A DNA stretch of 64,000 nucleotides from Lysobacter sp. M2-1. Its GTDB lineage: Bacteria > Pseudomonadota > Gammaproteobacteria > Xanthomonadales > Xanthomonadaceae. The position numbers were made by a program, and so were the translations under genes. The DNA lies in contig NZ_JAKPBU010000001.1 in the NCBI RefSeq assembly GCF_022662495.1, positions 1,054,001-1,118,000 on the forward strand, written 5' to 3'. Positions 38,626 through 47,029 of this stretch are shown in pieces. The notes beneath the pieces are model-generated. The model saw only the letters and a program-made list of their open reading frames with translations. It was not told where the DNA came from and ran no database searches. Position 1 is the stretch's first letter. Each line of letters begins with the position of its first letter.

Positions 38626-38642
38626 TGCACTGTTGTTGTGCA
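38626..38642. promoter_or_regulatory. NtrC-like enhancer site 2
   Basis: TGCACT-GTTGT-TGTGCA is a perfect TGCAC...GTGCA palindrome of the same 17-base length as site 1. The two centres are 22 bases apart, about two helical turns, so dimers would sit on one face of the DNA. Confidence 0.6.
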
Positions 38643-38715
38643 CTGCAGCATCCGCTGTTCTCCGAAACGAAGGAAGAAAGCGCCGCGCACTGCACTCGTA
38701 ATCCCCTGACCCCAA

Positions 38716-38738
38716 CCCCTCTCCCGTTGGAAGAGGGG
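38716..38738. repeat. short hairpin repeat after nasS
   Basis: CCCCTCT and AGAGGGG form a 7-bp inverted repeat with a short inner CC/GG pairing, flanked by CCCCAA. It resembles the interspersed CCCCTCTCCC-type hairpins common between genes in xanthomonads. Its place just after the nasS stop lets it act as a weak terminator or barrier. Confidence 0.5.
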
Positions 38739-38762
38739 CTTCAAAACCGGCTGCGGCAAAGA

Positions 38763-39842
38763 TCAACTCCAGCGCGCCCCGTCGAACAATGCGCTGTGCC
38801 GCGTGTCGCCGGTCGGAACCGGCACCTCCAGCCACGTTGCCGCCTGGCGATAGGTCTCGACGCGGCGCACATTGTCCAGCAGTGCGGCGTCGGCCTCGTG
38901 GCTGGCGGCCGGCAGCCAGCCCCAGCGGCGAAACTGGTGCAAGAACCAGAGGCCGTCCGAGCGCCAGGGGAAATTGACCTCGCCGTCTGCATGGAAGCGC
39001 AGCGATTGCGCCGGGTCGTCGCGATCGGAAGGCAGCAGGCAGGCTGCGATGCGTTCGGCCGGCAGGCCGATCACGTCCGGGTCGGCGAGCCAGTCCACCG
39101 CCTGCTGCCTGTTTGCCGATACGTCCAGCCAGCGGCAGGCCTCCAGCAGCGTGGCGGTCAAGGCGGCCGCCGTCTCCGGCTGCAGGGCCGCGAACTCGCG
39201 GCGGCAGGCCAGCACCTTTTCCGGGTGCCCCGGCCAGAGTTGTCCGCTGCGAATCACCCGTCGACCGGCGCCGAGCACCTCGGCCTGCGCCGCCCAGGGC
39301 TCGCCCGCGCAGTAACCATCCAGTTCGCCGCGTGCCAGCGCTGCGGGCATCTGTGGCGGCGGCAGGGTCACGCTTTGAATGGATGCCATCGGGTCCACGC
39401 CTTGCGCGGCCAGCCAGTAGTACAGCCACATGGCATGGGTGCCGGTGGGGAAGGTTTGCGCGAATACCGGCCGCCGCGGCAGCGCGGCCAGCAGTTCGTG
39501 CAGCGGCATGCCTTGTTCCAACCCCCGCGCCAGCGACGGCGACAGGGTGATGGCCTGGCCGTTCTGGTTGAGGGTGAGCAGGATGGCCAGGTCGGCGCGC
39601 GGACCGCCGATGCCGGTTTCGACGCCGTAGACCAGGCCCGTCAGTGCGTGCACCGCGTCCAGCTCTCCCGACAGCAGCTTGTCGCGGATGGCCGCCCATG
39701 AGGCCTGCCGCTGCAGTTGCAGCCGCAGGCCGTACTTGCGATCCAGTTCCAGCCGCACGGCCGCGACCAGCGGCGCGCAATCGATCAGCGGGATGTAACC
39801 CACCTGCAGGATCCGGGATCCGGTGTCGTCGTGAACAGTCAT
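38763..39842 (-). CDS. nasS: nitrate/nitrite sensor NasS
   Basis: A 359-residue protein of the NrtA/CmpA periplasmic-binding-protein fold (VGYIPLIDCAPLVAAVRLEL, LLSGELDAVHALTGLVYG, FPTGTHAMWLYYWLAAQGVDP, GYCAGEPWAAQAEV). It has no signal peptide or lipobox, and no transport permease or ATPase follows. That and the adjacent NasT gene identify it as the cytoplasmic nitrate-binding NasS, which holds NasT inactive until nitrate or nitrite binds. It starts 7 bases after nasT. Confidence 0.9.
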   Translation of the reverse strand: MTVHDDTGSRILQVGYIPLIDCAPLVAAVRLELDRKYGLRLQLQRQASWAAIRDKLLSGELDAVHALTGLVYGVETGIGGPRADLAILLTLNQNGQAITLSPSLARGLEQGMPLHELLAALPRRPVFAQTFPTGTHAMWLYYWLAAQGVDPMASIQSVTLPPPQMPAALARGELDGYCAGEPWAAQAEVLGAGRRVIRSGQLWPGHPEKVLACRREFAALQPETAAALTATLLEACRWLDVSANRQQAVDWLADPDVIGLPAERIAACLLPSDRDDPAQSLRFHADGEVNFPWRSDGLWFLHQFRRWGWLPAASHEADAALLDNVRRVETYRQAATWLEVPVPTGDTRHSALFDGARWS

Positions 39843-39849
39843 GCGTGCC

Positions 39850-40425
39850 TCATCCCAACAAATCGGCCAAGGCGATGATCCGGCGGGCCACGTCCGCCAG
39901 CTTCAGACCGTGCTTCATCGCCTGCTGGCGCAGCGCGGCGTACGCCTCGCTCTCGCTCATGCCGCGCTTGTCCATCAGCAGACCCTTGGCGCGCTCGATC
40001 AGCTTGCGGTCGCCAAGCTGCTGCTGCACTTCATCCAGCCTGCGGCGCACCTGCGACTGCTGCTCGAAGCGCGCCAGCGCCACCTGGATGATCGGTGTCA
40101 GCCGCGCCGGCGCCAGTCCGTCCACGACATAGGCGGTGACCCCGGCTCCGACTACCGCGCGGATCAACTGGTCGTCGCCGTCGGCCGAGAACATCACCAC
40201 CGGCCGCGGCGCGTGGTGGTGCACCACTGCCAGCTGTTCCAGCGTGTCGCGCGAAGGCGAATCGACGTCGATGATGATCACGTCCGGCTGCTGCAATTCC
40301 ACCGCCTTGAGCAGCGCCCCGGCCGCTGCCACTTCTTCCAATACTTCGTAGCCTGCAGCCAGCAGCGCGTCGCGCAACTCGCCAATCGGCTTCTCGGTAT
40401 CGTTGACCAGCAGAATGCGCAGCAT
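39850..40425 (-). CDS. nasT: ANTAR-domain antiterminator NasT
   Basis: NasT, 191 residues. A receiver-like domain (residues 1-120, with Asp53/Asp55 in IIDVDSPS) is joined by a coiled linker to a C-terminal ANTAR RNA-binding domain (LIERAKGLLMDKRGMSESEAYAALRQQAMKHGLKLADVARRII) that contains the conserved Ala, aromatic and Arg/Lys residues. Freed from NasS by nitrate, it should bind the hexaloop hairpins of the nas leader and prevent termination. Start ATG 40425 is the first in the receiver domain; a 7-bp hairpin (40439-40457) lies just upstream in its own leader. Confidence 0.92.
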   Translation of the reverse strand: MLRILLVNDTEKPIGELRDALLAAGYEVLEEVAAAGALLKAVELQQPDVIIIDVDSPSRDTLEQLAVVHHHAPRPVVMFSADGDDQLIRAVVGAGVTAYVVDGLAPARLTPIIQVALARFEQQSQVRRRLDEVQQQLGDRKLIERAKGLLMDKRGMSESEAYAALRQQAMKHGLKLADVARRIIALADLLG

Positions 40426-40511
40426 CGCAGGCGAGGTCGGGGTCGGGAATCGACCCCATGTTGCCATGCAGCATAAGCGCTCGCGAGCCCTCTTTTCCGG
40501 CGGGAGATCCC

Positions 40512-40878
40512 ATGCCGCTGTTCCCGCTGTTCGCCGATCTTTCGGACCGCGAGGTGCTGGTGGTGGGCGGCGGCGAGGTCGCCACGCACTAGGTGGAGGC
40601 ACTGCTGTAGGCCAGGGCGCAGGTGCAGCCAAGCCTATGTGCTCGACGTTGCGCTGTCGCAGTGGCTGGCGCAGATCCCGCCGCGGCGCCGCGAGGGCGA
40701 TTTCGCGCCGGCCTGGCTGGACGAGGTCTGGCTGGTCGTGGCCGCCACCGACGACCGCGCCTTCAATGCCCGGCGGGCGGCCGAAGCCGGCCGGCGCCGG
40801 CGCCTGGCCAATCTCGTCGATGATGCGGAGCTGTCGACGTTCCAGGCCCCGCGATCATGGATCGCGTGCGCGTGCTGA
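40512..40878 (+). pseudogene. decayed siroheme synthase N-terminal fragment
   Basis: From ATG 40512 the frame reads MPLFPLFADLSDREVLVVGGGEVATH, clearly the start of a CysG/precorrin-2 dehydrogenase, then meets TAG and, six codons later, another TAG. Similarity resumes in a shifted frame from about 40665 (VWLVVAATDDRAFNARRAAEAG, LANLVDDAELSTFQAP), matching the CysG segment through its VDD-ELSTFQ strand, and then ends. Two stops plus a frameshift make it nonfunctional. It is divergent from nasT and about 11.6 kb from the intact cysG, from which it differs in sequence. Confidence 0.85.
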
Positions 40879-41123
40879 GCGCGTTTTGCATCGGCAAGTG
40901 GCGAAGTGCCCGTGGCTGCCAGACACGGATCGGCACTTCCGGACGCGCGCCGTCACGCCAACGCGAACAGAAATGGCGTGACCTTCGTCACGTATTTTGC
41001 CCTCTACAGGGCGCTGAAGGGCCGCAACACCGGGCAGTCGGGGCGAAGAGTTGACAAACGCCGCGGCCTGTCGCGTCCTTGGCACACATGCGCGCAGATG
41101 CATGGATTTGGGGGAGACACCAT

Positions 41124-42158
41124 ATGTCGTGGGTAATGAATTCCGGTTCCCGGCGCGCAGTACGCGCCTCGGTGCTGGTGCTGGCCTTGTGCGCGATCGG
41201 TGCGTGCAAGAAGGAACAGGCGGCAGATCAGCCCGGTGCCGAGCAGGCGCCTGCCGCGCAACAGCAACAGGCGCCGCCACAGCAGGCGGTTTCCTCGCAG
41301 GTGGCGGCGATGGGCGTCGATCAGCTGCGCGAGGCGGCCAACAAGGCGCTCAGCGAGCAGCGCCTGTACGCGCCGGCCGGCGACAACGCCATGGAGTACT
41401 ACGTGGCCCTGCGTGACAAGGCGCCCACGGATGCCGCGGTCGCCAGCGCCCTGACCGATCTGATGCCCTACGCGCTGATTGCAGCCGAGCAGAGCATCGC
41501 CCGGGACGATCTCGGCGAAGCCCAGCGCCTGCATGCGCTGATGGAGAAGGTCGATCCGCAGGCCCCGGCCCTGCCGCGCCTGAAGCAGGGCATCGCCGAC
41601 GCCCAGACGACGCTGGCCCAGCGCACCGCCGCAGCCGAAGCTCAAACCGAGGAGGAGGCCAAGCGCCAGGCCGACCTCGAACGCGAACGCCTGGCCGAGC
41701 AGCAGCGGGCGCAGCAGCAGGCCGCGCAGCAGCTCGCCGCGCAGCAGGCTGCCGAGCAGACCGCTGCCACCCAGCGTGCCGCCGAACAGCGCGCGGCCGA
41801 GCAACGTGCCGCCGAACAGCGCGCGGCCGAACAGCGCCAGGCGCAGCAGCCTGCCGCTCCGGCAAGCCCGCCACCCGCGGCATCGGCGCCGGCATCCACG
41901 TCGACCGCATTGCGCGCCATCAGTACCCCCGCGCCCGTGTACCCGCCCAGCGCCCTGAGGCTGGAGCAATCCGGCGAGGTGCTGGTGGAGTTCACGGTGG
42001 ATACCGACGGCACCGTCACCAATGCCCGCGTCGTGCGCGCGACGCCGCCGCGTGTTTTCGATCGCGCTGCGATCAGCGCCGTGAACAAGTGGCGATTCCA
42101 GCCGGTCGCCAGTTCGGTGACCACGCGCCGGACGATCGCTTTCAACCCTGGCGGCTGA
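41124..42158 (+). CDS. lipoprotein with coiled-coil and C-terminal TonB domain
   Basis: A 344-residue protein. The ATG at 41124 has GGGGGAG upstream and opens a leader with lipobox AIGAC, so it is likely lipid-anchored. A Gln/Ala/Pro linker, a helical region (residues about 65-180), an Ala/Glu/Gln/Arg-rich coiled coil built partly from tandem AAEQR units, and a C-terminal TonB domain (VYPPSALRLEQSGEVLVEFTVDTDG ... AISAVNKWRFQPV) follow. It lacks the usual TonB membrane helix and has no ExbB/ExbD beside it. A periplasmic envelope-linked role is likely; energy transduction is doubtful. Confidence 0.82.
   Translation: MSWVMNSGSRRAVRASVLVLALCAIGACKKEQAADQPGAEQAPAAQQQQAPPQQAVSSQVAAMGVDQLREAANKALSEQRLYAPAGDNAMEYYVALRDKAPTDAAVASALTDLMPYALIAAEQSIARDDLGEAQRLHALMEKVDPQAPALPRLKQGIADAQTTLAQRTAAAEAQTEEEAKRQADLERERLAEQQRAQQQAAQQLAAQQAAEQTAATQRAAEQRAAEQRAAEQRAAEQRQAQQPAAPASPPPAASAPASTSTALRAISTPAPVYPPSALRLEQSGEVLVEFTVDTDGTVTNARVVRATPPRVFDRAAISAVNKWRFQPVASSVTTRRTIAFNPGG
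41775..41834 (+). repeat. tandem 30-base coding repeat (AAEQR units)
   Basis: Two adjacent 30-base units beginning CGTGCCGCCGAACAGC, nearly identical, encode repeated RAAEQRAAEQ in the coiled-coil region of the TonB-domain lipoprotein. The unit is a whole number of codons, so copy-number change would keep the frame. Confidence 0.75.
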
Positions 42159-42172
42159 CGGACTCGACGGTG

Positions 42173-42206
42173 AGCAAGAGCCCGGCAACGCCGGGCTCTT
42201 GCTTTC
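42173..42206 (+). terminator. intrinsic terminator after TonB-domain lipoprotein
   Basis: A perfect 14-bp stem (42173-42186 with 42190-42203) with an AAC loop, followed by TTCT. It separates this gene from the convergent natB, and can act in both directions. Confidence 0.88.
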
Positions 42207-42215
42207 TGCCATCCT

Positions 42216-43409
42216 TCAGGCGGAGATCGCCAGTTTCTCCTGCCGGTAACGCCATACCGCCGCCAGCCACAGCAGTGCGGCCAGCGCCAACGAGGCGGCC
42301 AGGTACACCGCCCACTGCTCCGGCACAGCCGATTCGCCGCGGGTGACCTTCTGGATCAGCTGGTTCTGCGACAGGAACGGCACCGCGTACTGCCACAGCG
42401 CCATGTCCTTGATCGGGTAGGCCATCAGCGCGTAGGCCGGCAGCATCGGCAGCATCATCAGCCAGATGATGTGGCTCTGTGCCTCCTTCATGCTTTTGGC
42501 CGCCGCGGCCAGGCAGGTCAGCAGGGCGGTGCCGATCAGCACCAGCGGTAGCAGGATCAGCAGCAGCTTGCCCATCGCTGCGAAGCTCACGTCCAGCGAG
42601 ACCGTCGCGCCGGTGGCCAGGCTGGCACTGGCCTTGAACGAGAGCAGGATCAGCAGCATCGAGACGACGCCCAGCAGCACCGCCGCGGCCATCTTGCCGC
42701 TGACCAGCGCGCCGCGCGATGCCGGGGTGGCCAGCAGCGGCTCCAGCGACTGCCGCTCGCGCTCGCCCGCGGTGGTGTCCATCGCCAGGTGCGAGCCGCC
42801 GATGAAGGCGAAGATGGTCAGGATCATCGGCAGCAGGATGGTCATGAACATGCCGCTCTTGGCTTCGGGCGTGGCCAGGTCGCGGGTGCCGGTATTGAGC
42901 GGCGCAGCGACCATCGGGTTGATCCCCCGCGCCAGCAGGCGCAGCGAGCCCACGGTTTGCCCGTACTGGTTCAACGCCTCGCGCACGCGTGCGGCGGGCA
43001 CGTCGGCATTGCGACGGGTGGTGTCGGTCACGATCTCGACCTTGGCCGGCTTGCCGGCGCGCCAGTCGCGGGCGAACTCCGGATCGATCGCCAGTGCCAC
43101 GTCTTCCTGCTGCGAACGGATGCGGGCCTCGATGTCGGTAGGCGCGGCTTTGGCATTGATGCCGTTGCCGGCGAGGTAGGCGATCAGATTGGGTGCGCGT
43201 TCGATGCCGACCACGGGAAGCTCCAGCGGCTTGTCCAGCTGGGTTTCCTTGCGCAGTTCCGAGAGCTTGCCCATGCCCAGGAAGATCACCGGGTACAGCA
43301 GCGGCGCCACCAGCAGGGTGAGCAGCAAGGTGCGCCGATCGCGGGTGAAGTCGCGCAGTTCCTTGCGCATCACCGTCAGCATGGTGCCGAGGAAGGAAAC
43401 CTTGTTCAT
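42216..43409 (-). CDS. natB: ABC exporter permease, NatB-like
   Basis: ABC-2 type permease, 397 residues, with one N-terminal helix (LLLTLLVAPLLYPVIFLGMG), a large extracytoplasmic domain and five or six C-terminal helices, including the GERERQSLEPLLATPASRGALVSGK loop typical of NatB/YhaP permeases. Start ATG 43409 overlaps the natA stop. NatAB of Bacillus exports sodium; the substrate here is not known. Confidence 0.85.
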   Translation of the reverse strand: MNKVSFLGTMLTVMRKELRDFTRDRRTLLLTLLVAPLLYPVIFLGMGKLSELRKETQLDKPLELPVVGIERAPNLIAYLAGNGINAKAAPTDIEARIRSQQEDVALAIDPEFARDWRAGKPAKVEIVTDTTRRNADVPAARVREALNQYGQTVGSLRLLARGINPMVAAPLNTGTRDLATPEAKSGMFMTILLPMILTIFAFIGGSHLAMDTTAGERERQSLEPLLATPASRGALVSGKMAAAVLLGVVSMLLILLSFKASASLATGATVSLDVSFAAMGKLLLILLPLVLIGTALLTCLAAAAKSMKEAQSHIIWLMMLPMLPAYALMAYPIKDMALWQYAVPFLSQNQLIQKVTRGESAVPEQWAVYLAASLALAALLWLAAVWRYRQEKLAISA

Positions 43410-44161
43410 GCGTGCAGTCCCTCTTCGCTGCCGATCAGTTTGACGAAGGCGTCCTCGAGGTTGTCCTCGCCGGCGGCGGCGCGCAGTTCGTCGGTGCTGC
43501 CCTGGGCCACGACCCGGCCGTGCGCGATCACCACGATGCGATCGCATAGCGCGGCGACCTCCTGCATGATGTGGCTGGAGAAGATCACGCAGCGCCCTTC
43601 GGCGCGCAGTTCCTTCAGGAATCCACGCAGGCCGCGCGTGGTCATCACGTCCAGGCCGTTGGTGGGCTCGTCCAGGATCACGTTCTTCGGGTCGTGCACC
43701 AGCGCGCGCGCGATCGCGGTCTTGGTGCGCTGGCCCTGACTGAAGCCTTCCGTGGCGCGATCGAGAAAGTCCTCCATCTGCAATGCGCTGGCCAGCTTCG
43801 TTGTGCGTTGCGCAATCTCGCTCGCCGACATGCCGTGCAATTCGCCGAAGTAGGTGATGTTCTCGCGCGCGCTCAGGCGCTTGTACACGCCGCGCGCATC
43901 CGGCAATACGCCCAGGTTACGGCGTACCGTGTTTGGATCGGCAGCCACGTCCACGCCATCCACCAGCACGCGTCCATGCTCGGGCGTCATCAGCGTGTAG
44001 AGCATGCGCAAGGTGGTGGTCTTGCCGGCGCCGTTGGGACCGAGCAGGCCGGTGATCTGGCCGTCGAATGCGGTGAAGCCGACGTCGTCCACCGCGACGA
44101 CCCTGTGTTTGTCCTTGCCCCGGCCGGGGAAGGTCTTGCGTAGAGATTCTGCGACGATCAT
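43406..44161 (-). CDS. natA: ABC exporter ATP-binding protein, NatA-like
   Basis: ABC ATPase, 251 residues. Walker A GPNGAGKTTTLRML, the signature FSQGQRTKTAIARAL and Walker B VILDEPTNGLD are intact, with H-loop HIMQE. The ATG at 44161 with AGGA eight bases upstream is preferred over a TTG ten codons earlier. It pairs with natB downstream and follows the S33-like hydrolase by 48 bases. Confidence 0.9.
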   Translation of the reverse strand: MIVAESLRKTFPGRGKDKHRVVAVDDVGFTAFDGQITGLLGPNGAGKTTTLRMLYTLMTPEHGRVLVDGVDVAADPNTVRRNLGVLPDARGVYKRLSARENITYFGELHGMSASEIAQRTTKLASALQMEDFLDRATEGFSQGQRTKTAIARALVHDPKNVILDEPTNGLDVMTTRGLRGFLKELRAEGRCVIFSSHIMQEVAALCDRIVVIAHGRVVAQGSTDELRAAAGEDNLEDAFVKLIGSEEGLHA

Positions 44162-44209
44162 CGGATCAGTCCTGTTCGTATGGGGTGGCAATCCCGCGGC
44201 GCGGCGCGC

Positions 44210-45748
44210 TCACGGTTCCCAGCCGTTGAAGCTGGTGAACGGCGCCACGTAATTGAGTTGCTCCAGGCATTTGCCATCCAGTGCCCTGGCATCGGCCTTT
44301 TCGACGAACTGCGCGAACAACTTGGGCATGCAGCCGGCGCCGATCACGTTATGACCCTGGCCGCGGAGCACGAACAGGCGCCCGTTCGGCAGGGTCTTCA
44401 CCACTTCCCGGCCATAGCGCGGCGGGGTGACCGGGTCGAATTCGCCGGCCAGCACCAGGGCCGGCACCTTGGTCGCCAGCGCGGAATGGAAATCGCTAGG
44501 CATATCGCCCCTGGGCCAGGGCTTGCACATCGCCGCCATGACGACCGGCATCTGGTTGCCGAGCACGGTATTGGCGTCTTCGGCGCGCACGACCATGCTC
44601 TTGCCATCTTCGCTGCAGATCACCGATAGCTGCATGCCTGCGGCGATGCTTTCCTGCATATCCCCCTGCATCAGCTGGGCCAGTGCCATCAGCCCCGCGT
44701 GGCGGCCGTTGTTGGCCTCGTGGATCAGCTTGGGCAACAGCGCACCCGCCGCCGGCATGTAGGCGTACATCCTGACCAGGCCGGCCACGGTCTCGGCACG
44801 CAGCACGCCCTCGACCTGTTCGCCGCTGGATGCGTCGCGATACTGCACGGTCACGGGCGCGGCGCGCAGCTGGGCGAGCAGCGCATCGAGTTCGGCGCGC
44901 GGGTCGCCGAGCCGGCCCTTGCACGCCGGTGCCTTGCTGCACAGCGCGAACTGCAGGGCCAGCGCGTCGTCCAGGTTGCGGGCGAAGATGTTGCCCAGCT
45001 GCAGCGTGTTGGGCACGGGCGCATCCAGCACGATGCTGCGGATGGCCTGCGGATGCCGCATCGCATACTGCTGCGCCACGCGGGTGCCGTAACTCACGCC
45101 GACCAGGTTGACCTGGTCAACGCCGATGGCCGTGCGCACGGTTTCCAGATCGGCCACTGCGTCGGTCGTGGTGTAGCGGCGCAGGTCGGCCTTTGCGGAC
45201 AGCTTGGCCACGCACGCCGAGGCCAGGGCCTCCAGCCTCGCGGGCGAGGTGTCTGCATCGTCGTCCACGGCGCACTCGAGCGGATTGGACTGGCCGGTGC
45301 CGCGCTGGTCGACCAGGATCACGTGCCGGTGCTTGCGCACTTCGGCGAATGCCCGGTCGAGCATGGGATAGCTCTCCACCGCCGACTGGCCGGGCCCGCC
45401 CGCGAGGAAGAACACCGGGTCAGGGGCAATGTCGGTTTCGCTGCTGGGCGGCAGCCAGGCGATGTTGAGCGCGATCTTGCGGCCATCAGGCCGGCGCGGA
45501 TCCTCGGGCACGGTCAGGCGGGTGCACTGGGCTTCCAGCGCGTTCCGGGTCCAGGGCGAGCTGAGGCTGCACGCCTGGAAGGCGAGCCGGCCCAGCGTGC
45601 GCGGCTTGACGGGCGCCGCGACATGCACTGCCGGTTCGGACTCCGGAGCCGCGCGGCTCGCGTCGGCGTCCGGTTTCCACATCCTGTAGCCGATCACCGC
45701 GGCCACCGCGGTCAGGGCGAGGAATGTTCTGGTCTTGCGCGACATCAT
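44210..45748 (-). CDS. exported alpha/beta hydrolase, S33 tripeptidyl-aminopeptidase-like
   Basis: A 512-residue alpha/beta hydrolase of the peptidase S33/TAP-like group with an N-terminal membrane anchor or signal (FLALTAVAAVIGYRMW). It has the oxyanion region FFLAGGPGQSA, the VDQRGTGQS strand, the nucleophile elbow GVSYGT, the acid in LAGEFDPVTPP and the histidine in RGQGHNVIG. Release of peptides from the N-terminus is the family activity; the substrate is unknown. Start ATG 45748 is 70 bases after the XRE gene on the same strand. Confidence 0.87.
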   Translation of the reverse strand: MMSRKTRTFLALTAVAAVIGYRMWKPDADASRAAPESEPAVHVAAPVKPRTLGRLAFQACSLSSPWTRNALEAQCTRLTVPEDPRRPDGRKIALNIAWLPPSSETDIAPDPVFFLAGGPGQSAVESYPMLDRAFAEVRKHRHVILVDQRGTGQSNPLECAVDDDADTSPARLEALASACVAKLSAKADLRRYTTTDAVADLETVRTAIGVDQVNLVGVSYGTRVAQQYAMRHPQAIRSIVLDAPVPNTLQLGNIFARNLDDALALQFALCSKAPACKGRLGDPRAELDALLAQLRAAPVTVQYRDASSGEQVEGVLRAETVAGLVRMYAYMPAAGALLPKLIHEANNGRHAGLMALAQLMQGDMQESIAAGMQLSVICSEDGKSMVVRAEDANTVLGNQMPVVMAAMCKPWPRGDMPSDFHSALATKVPALVLAGEFDPVTPPRYGREVVKTLPNGRLFVLRGQGHNVIGAGCMPKLFAQFVEKADARALDGKCLEQLNYVAPFTSFNGWEP

Positions 45749-45818
45749 GGAGCGGGCCTCTTCGGGTTCGAACAATGGTGGTAGAGGACAACAGTCGTCC
45801 GGTGTTCGGACGGGTGGG

Positions 45819-46016
45819 TCAGCCCTCGTCGGGCAGGAACAGGTCCTCGATGCGCTTGCGGAACAGGCGTGCGATCCGGAACGCCAGCGGCAGGCTCGGG
45901 TCGTACTTGCCCGTTTCCAGGGCGTTGATGGTCTGCCGCGACACGTCCAGCCGCTCGGCCAGCTCGCCCTGCGACCAGCCATGCAGTTCGCGCAGTTCGC
46001 GCAGGCGGTTGTTCAT
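45819..46016 (-). CDS. small XRE-family transcriptional regulator
   Basis: A 65-residue single-domain HTH protein of the compact YgzD/YozG type: [60 protein letters not shown]. The recognition helix is SRQTINALE. Start ATG 46016 overlaps the preceding membrane gene (ATGA). As the only regulator in this operon it is the natural candidate to bind the two palindromes at 47.0 kb. Confidence 0.92.
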   Translation of the reverse strand: MNNRLRELRELHGWSQGELAERLDVSRQTINALETGKYDPSLPLAFRIARLFRKRIEDLFLPDEG

Positions 46017-46402
46017 CCGTAGCGGCGCCGCAGCCACAACCGCGCCAGCATGTAGCTGCCGACCTGCACCAGCAGGACTGCGACCAGCGACGTTTCCGCG
46101 CGCGGCGCGATGCCGGATTCCTCACCCAACAACAGTGCGCCGAGCCCGACCAGCATCGTGGCGATTGCCGACAGCGCCAGCGCCTCGACTTCCACCTTGC
46201 GCTCGAGTTCGTCGGATTCGCGCAGGTAGCGCAGGTACAACAGATAGATGAAGGCCATCGGCACCAGCGGCAGCAGGCGCAAGGCGATGCGTACCGCGTC
46301 GGGCCCTCCGGTCGGCAGCCAGCGTGGCAACAGCATCAGCACGATCACCAGCAACAGCGGCGGGACGGAACGCAGGTGATAGCGAACGTTGGCGGGACGC
46401 AT
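46013..46402 (-). CDS. four-helix membrane protein of the XRE operon (short paralogue)
   Basis: A 129-residue membrane protein with about four hydrophobic helices. Between helices 2 and 3 is [26 protein letters not shown], which parallels RYIREIDELQQRIELEAVSIATALVS in the next upstream gene, so the two are related. No enzymatic motif. Small membrane proteins with this REsDEL-type loop are often encoded next to compact XRE regulators; function unknown. Confidence 0.75.
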   Translation of the reverse strand: MRPANVRYHLRSVPPLLLVIVLMLLPRWLPTGGPDAVRIALRLLPLVPMAFIYLLYLRYLRESDELERKVEVEALALSAIATMLVGLGALLLGEESGIAPRAETSLVAVLLVQVGSYMLARLWLRRRYG

Positions 46403-46410
46403 ACGGGACC

Positions 46411-46998
46411 TCAGCGATAACGCCGCGCCACCAGCACCTTGGCGATGCCGTAGCACAGGCAGATCAGCGGAAACACCCAGATCATGGCGATGTCGGCGGG
46501 CACGGCGATGAGCTTGGCCAACTGCAGGAAACCTGCGGCCAGGTAGGCCAGGGACACCAGTGCGGTCGCGATCGACACCGCTTCCAGTTCGATCCGCTGC
46601 TGCAGCTCGTCGATCTCGCGGATGTAGCGCACGACCGCGCGCAGGGCCAGGACGATCGGCACCACTGGCGTCAGTGCGATCAGCGCACGCAGCCAGACCG
46701 GGTCGTCGATCCGCCTGAGCAGCCAGACGGAGGCGAACAGCACCACCACATAGGCCGCCATGGCCGGCAGGAAGGCGTGCAGATAACGCTGGCGTTGCGC
46801 CGGCGTCGCACTGTCGCAGGCTTCGGGCGACCACCATGCCAGCAGTCCAGCCAGAACGCAGGCTGCCCCGGCGCCGCTCACCACCCGCAACCCAGTCGCA
46901 CCGATCGGCGCTCCCAGGCCACGGGCGGCCCAGGCGCCCGCAACCAGGGCAAGGCCGGTCAGGCACAGGGCGAGGGCGATACGGCGCTGGCGGGTCAT
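46411..46998 (-). CDS. membrane protein of the XRE operon (long paralogue)
   Basis: A 195-residue protein with about six hydrophobic helices and the same loop RYIREIDELQQRIELEA as its downstream paralogue. It is the first gene of the operon: the ATG at 46998 is 11 bases from an 18-base palindrome that overlaps the predicted transcript start. No known function. Confidence 0.75.
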   Translation of the reverse strand: MTRQRRIALALCLTGLALVAGAWAARGLGAPIGATGLRVVSGAGAACVLAGLLAWWSPEACDSATPAQRQRYLHAFLPAMAAYVVVLFASVWLLRRIDDPVWLRALIALTPVVPIVLALRAVVRYIREIDELQQRIELEAVSIATALVSLAYLAAGFLQLAKLIAVPADIAMIWVFPLICLCYGIAKVLVARRYR

Positions 46999-47008
46999 GG
47001 GACAGGGC

Positions 47009-47026
47009 TGTCAAGCGTGCTTGACA
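47009..47026. promoter_or_regulatory. operator O1 of the XRE operon
   Basis: TGTCAAGCGTGCTTGACA, a perfect palindrome with arms TGTCAAG/CTTGACA and four central bases. It overlaps the predicted transcript start, where a bound repressor would block initiation. Confidence 0.75.
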
Positions 47027-47029
47027 GGA

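Noticed and set aside
40882-40902. Sequence AFCIGK after the cysG remnant, resembling the MnmE C-terminus
   Set aside because: Only six residues match (MnmE ends ATFCIGK), with no similarity on either side; more likely chance than a relic of mnmE.
41051-41056. TTGACA upstream of the TonB-domain lipoprotein as a promoter -35
   Set aside because: No acceptable -10 hexamer at 16-18 bases, so the promoter could not be supported.
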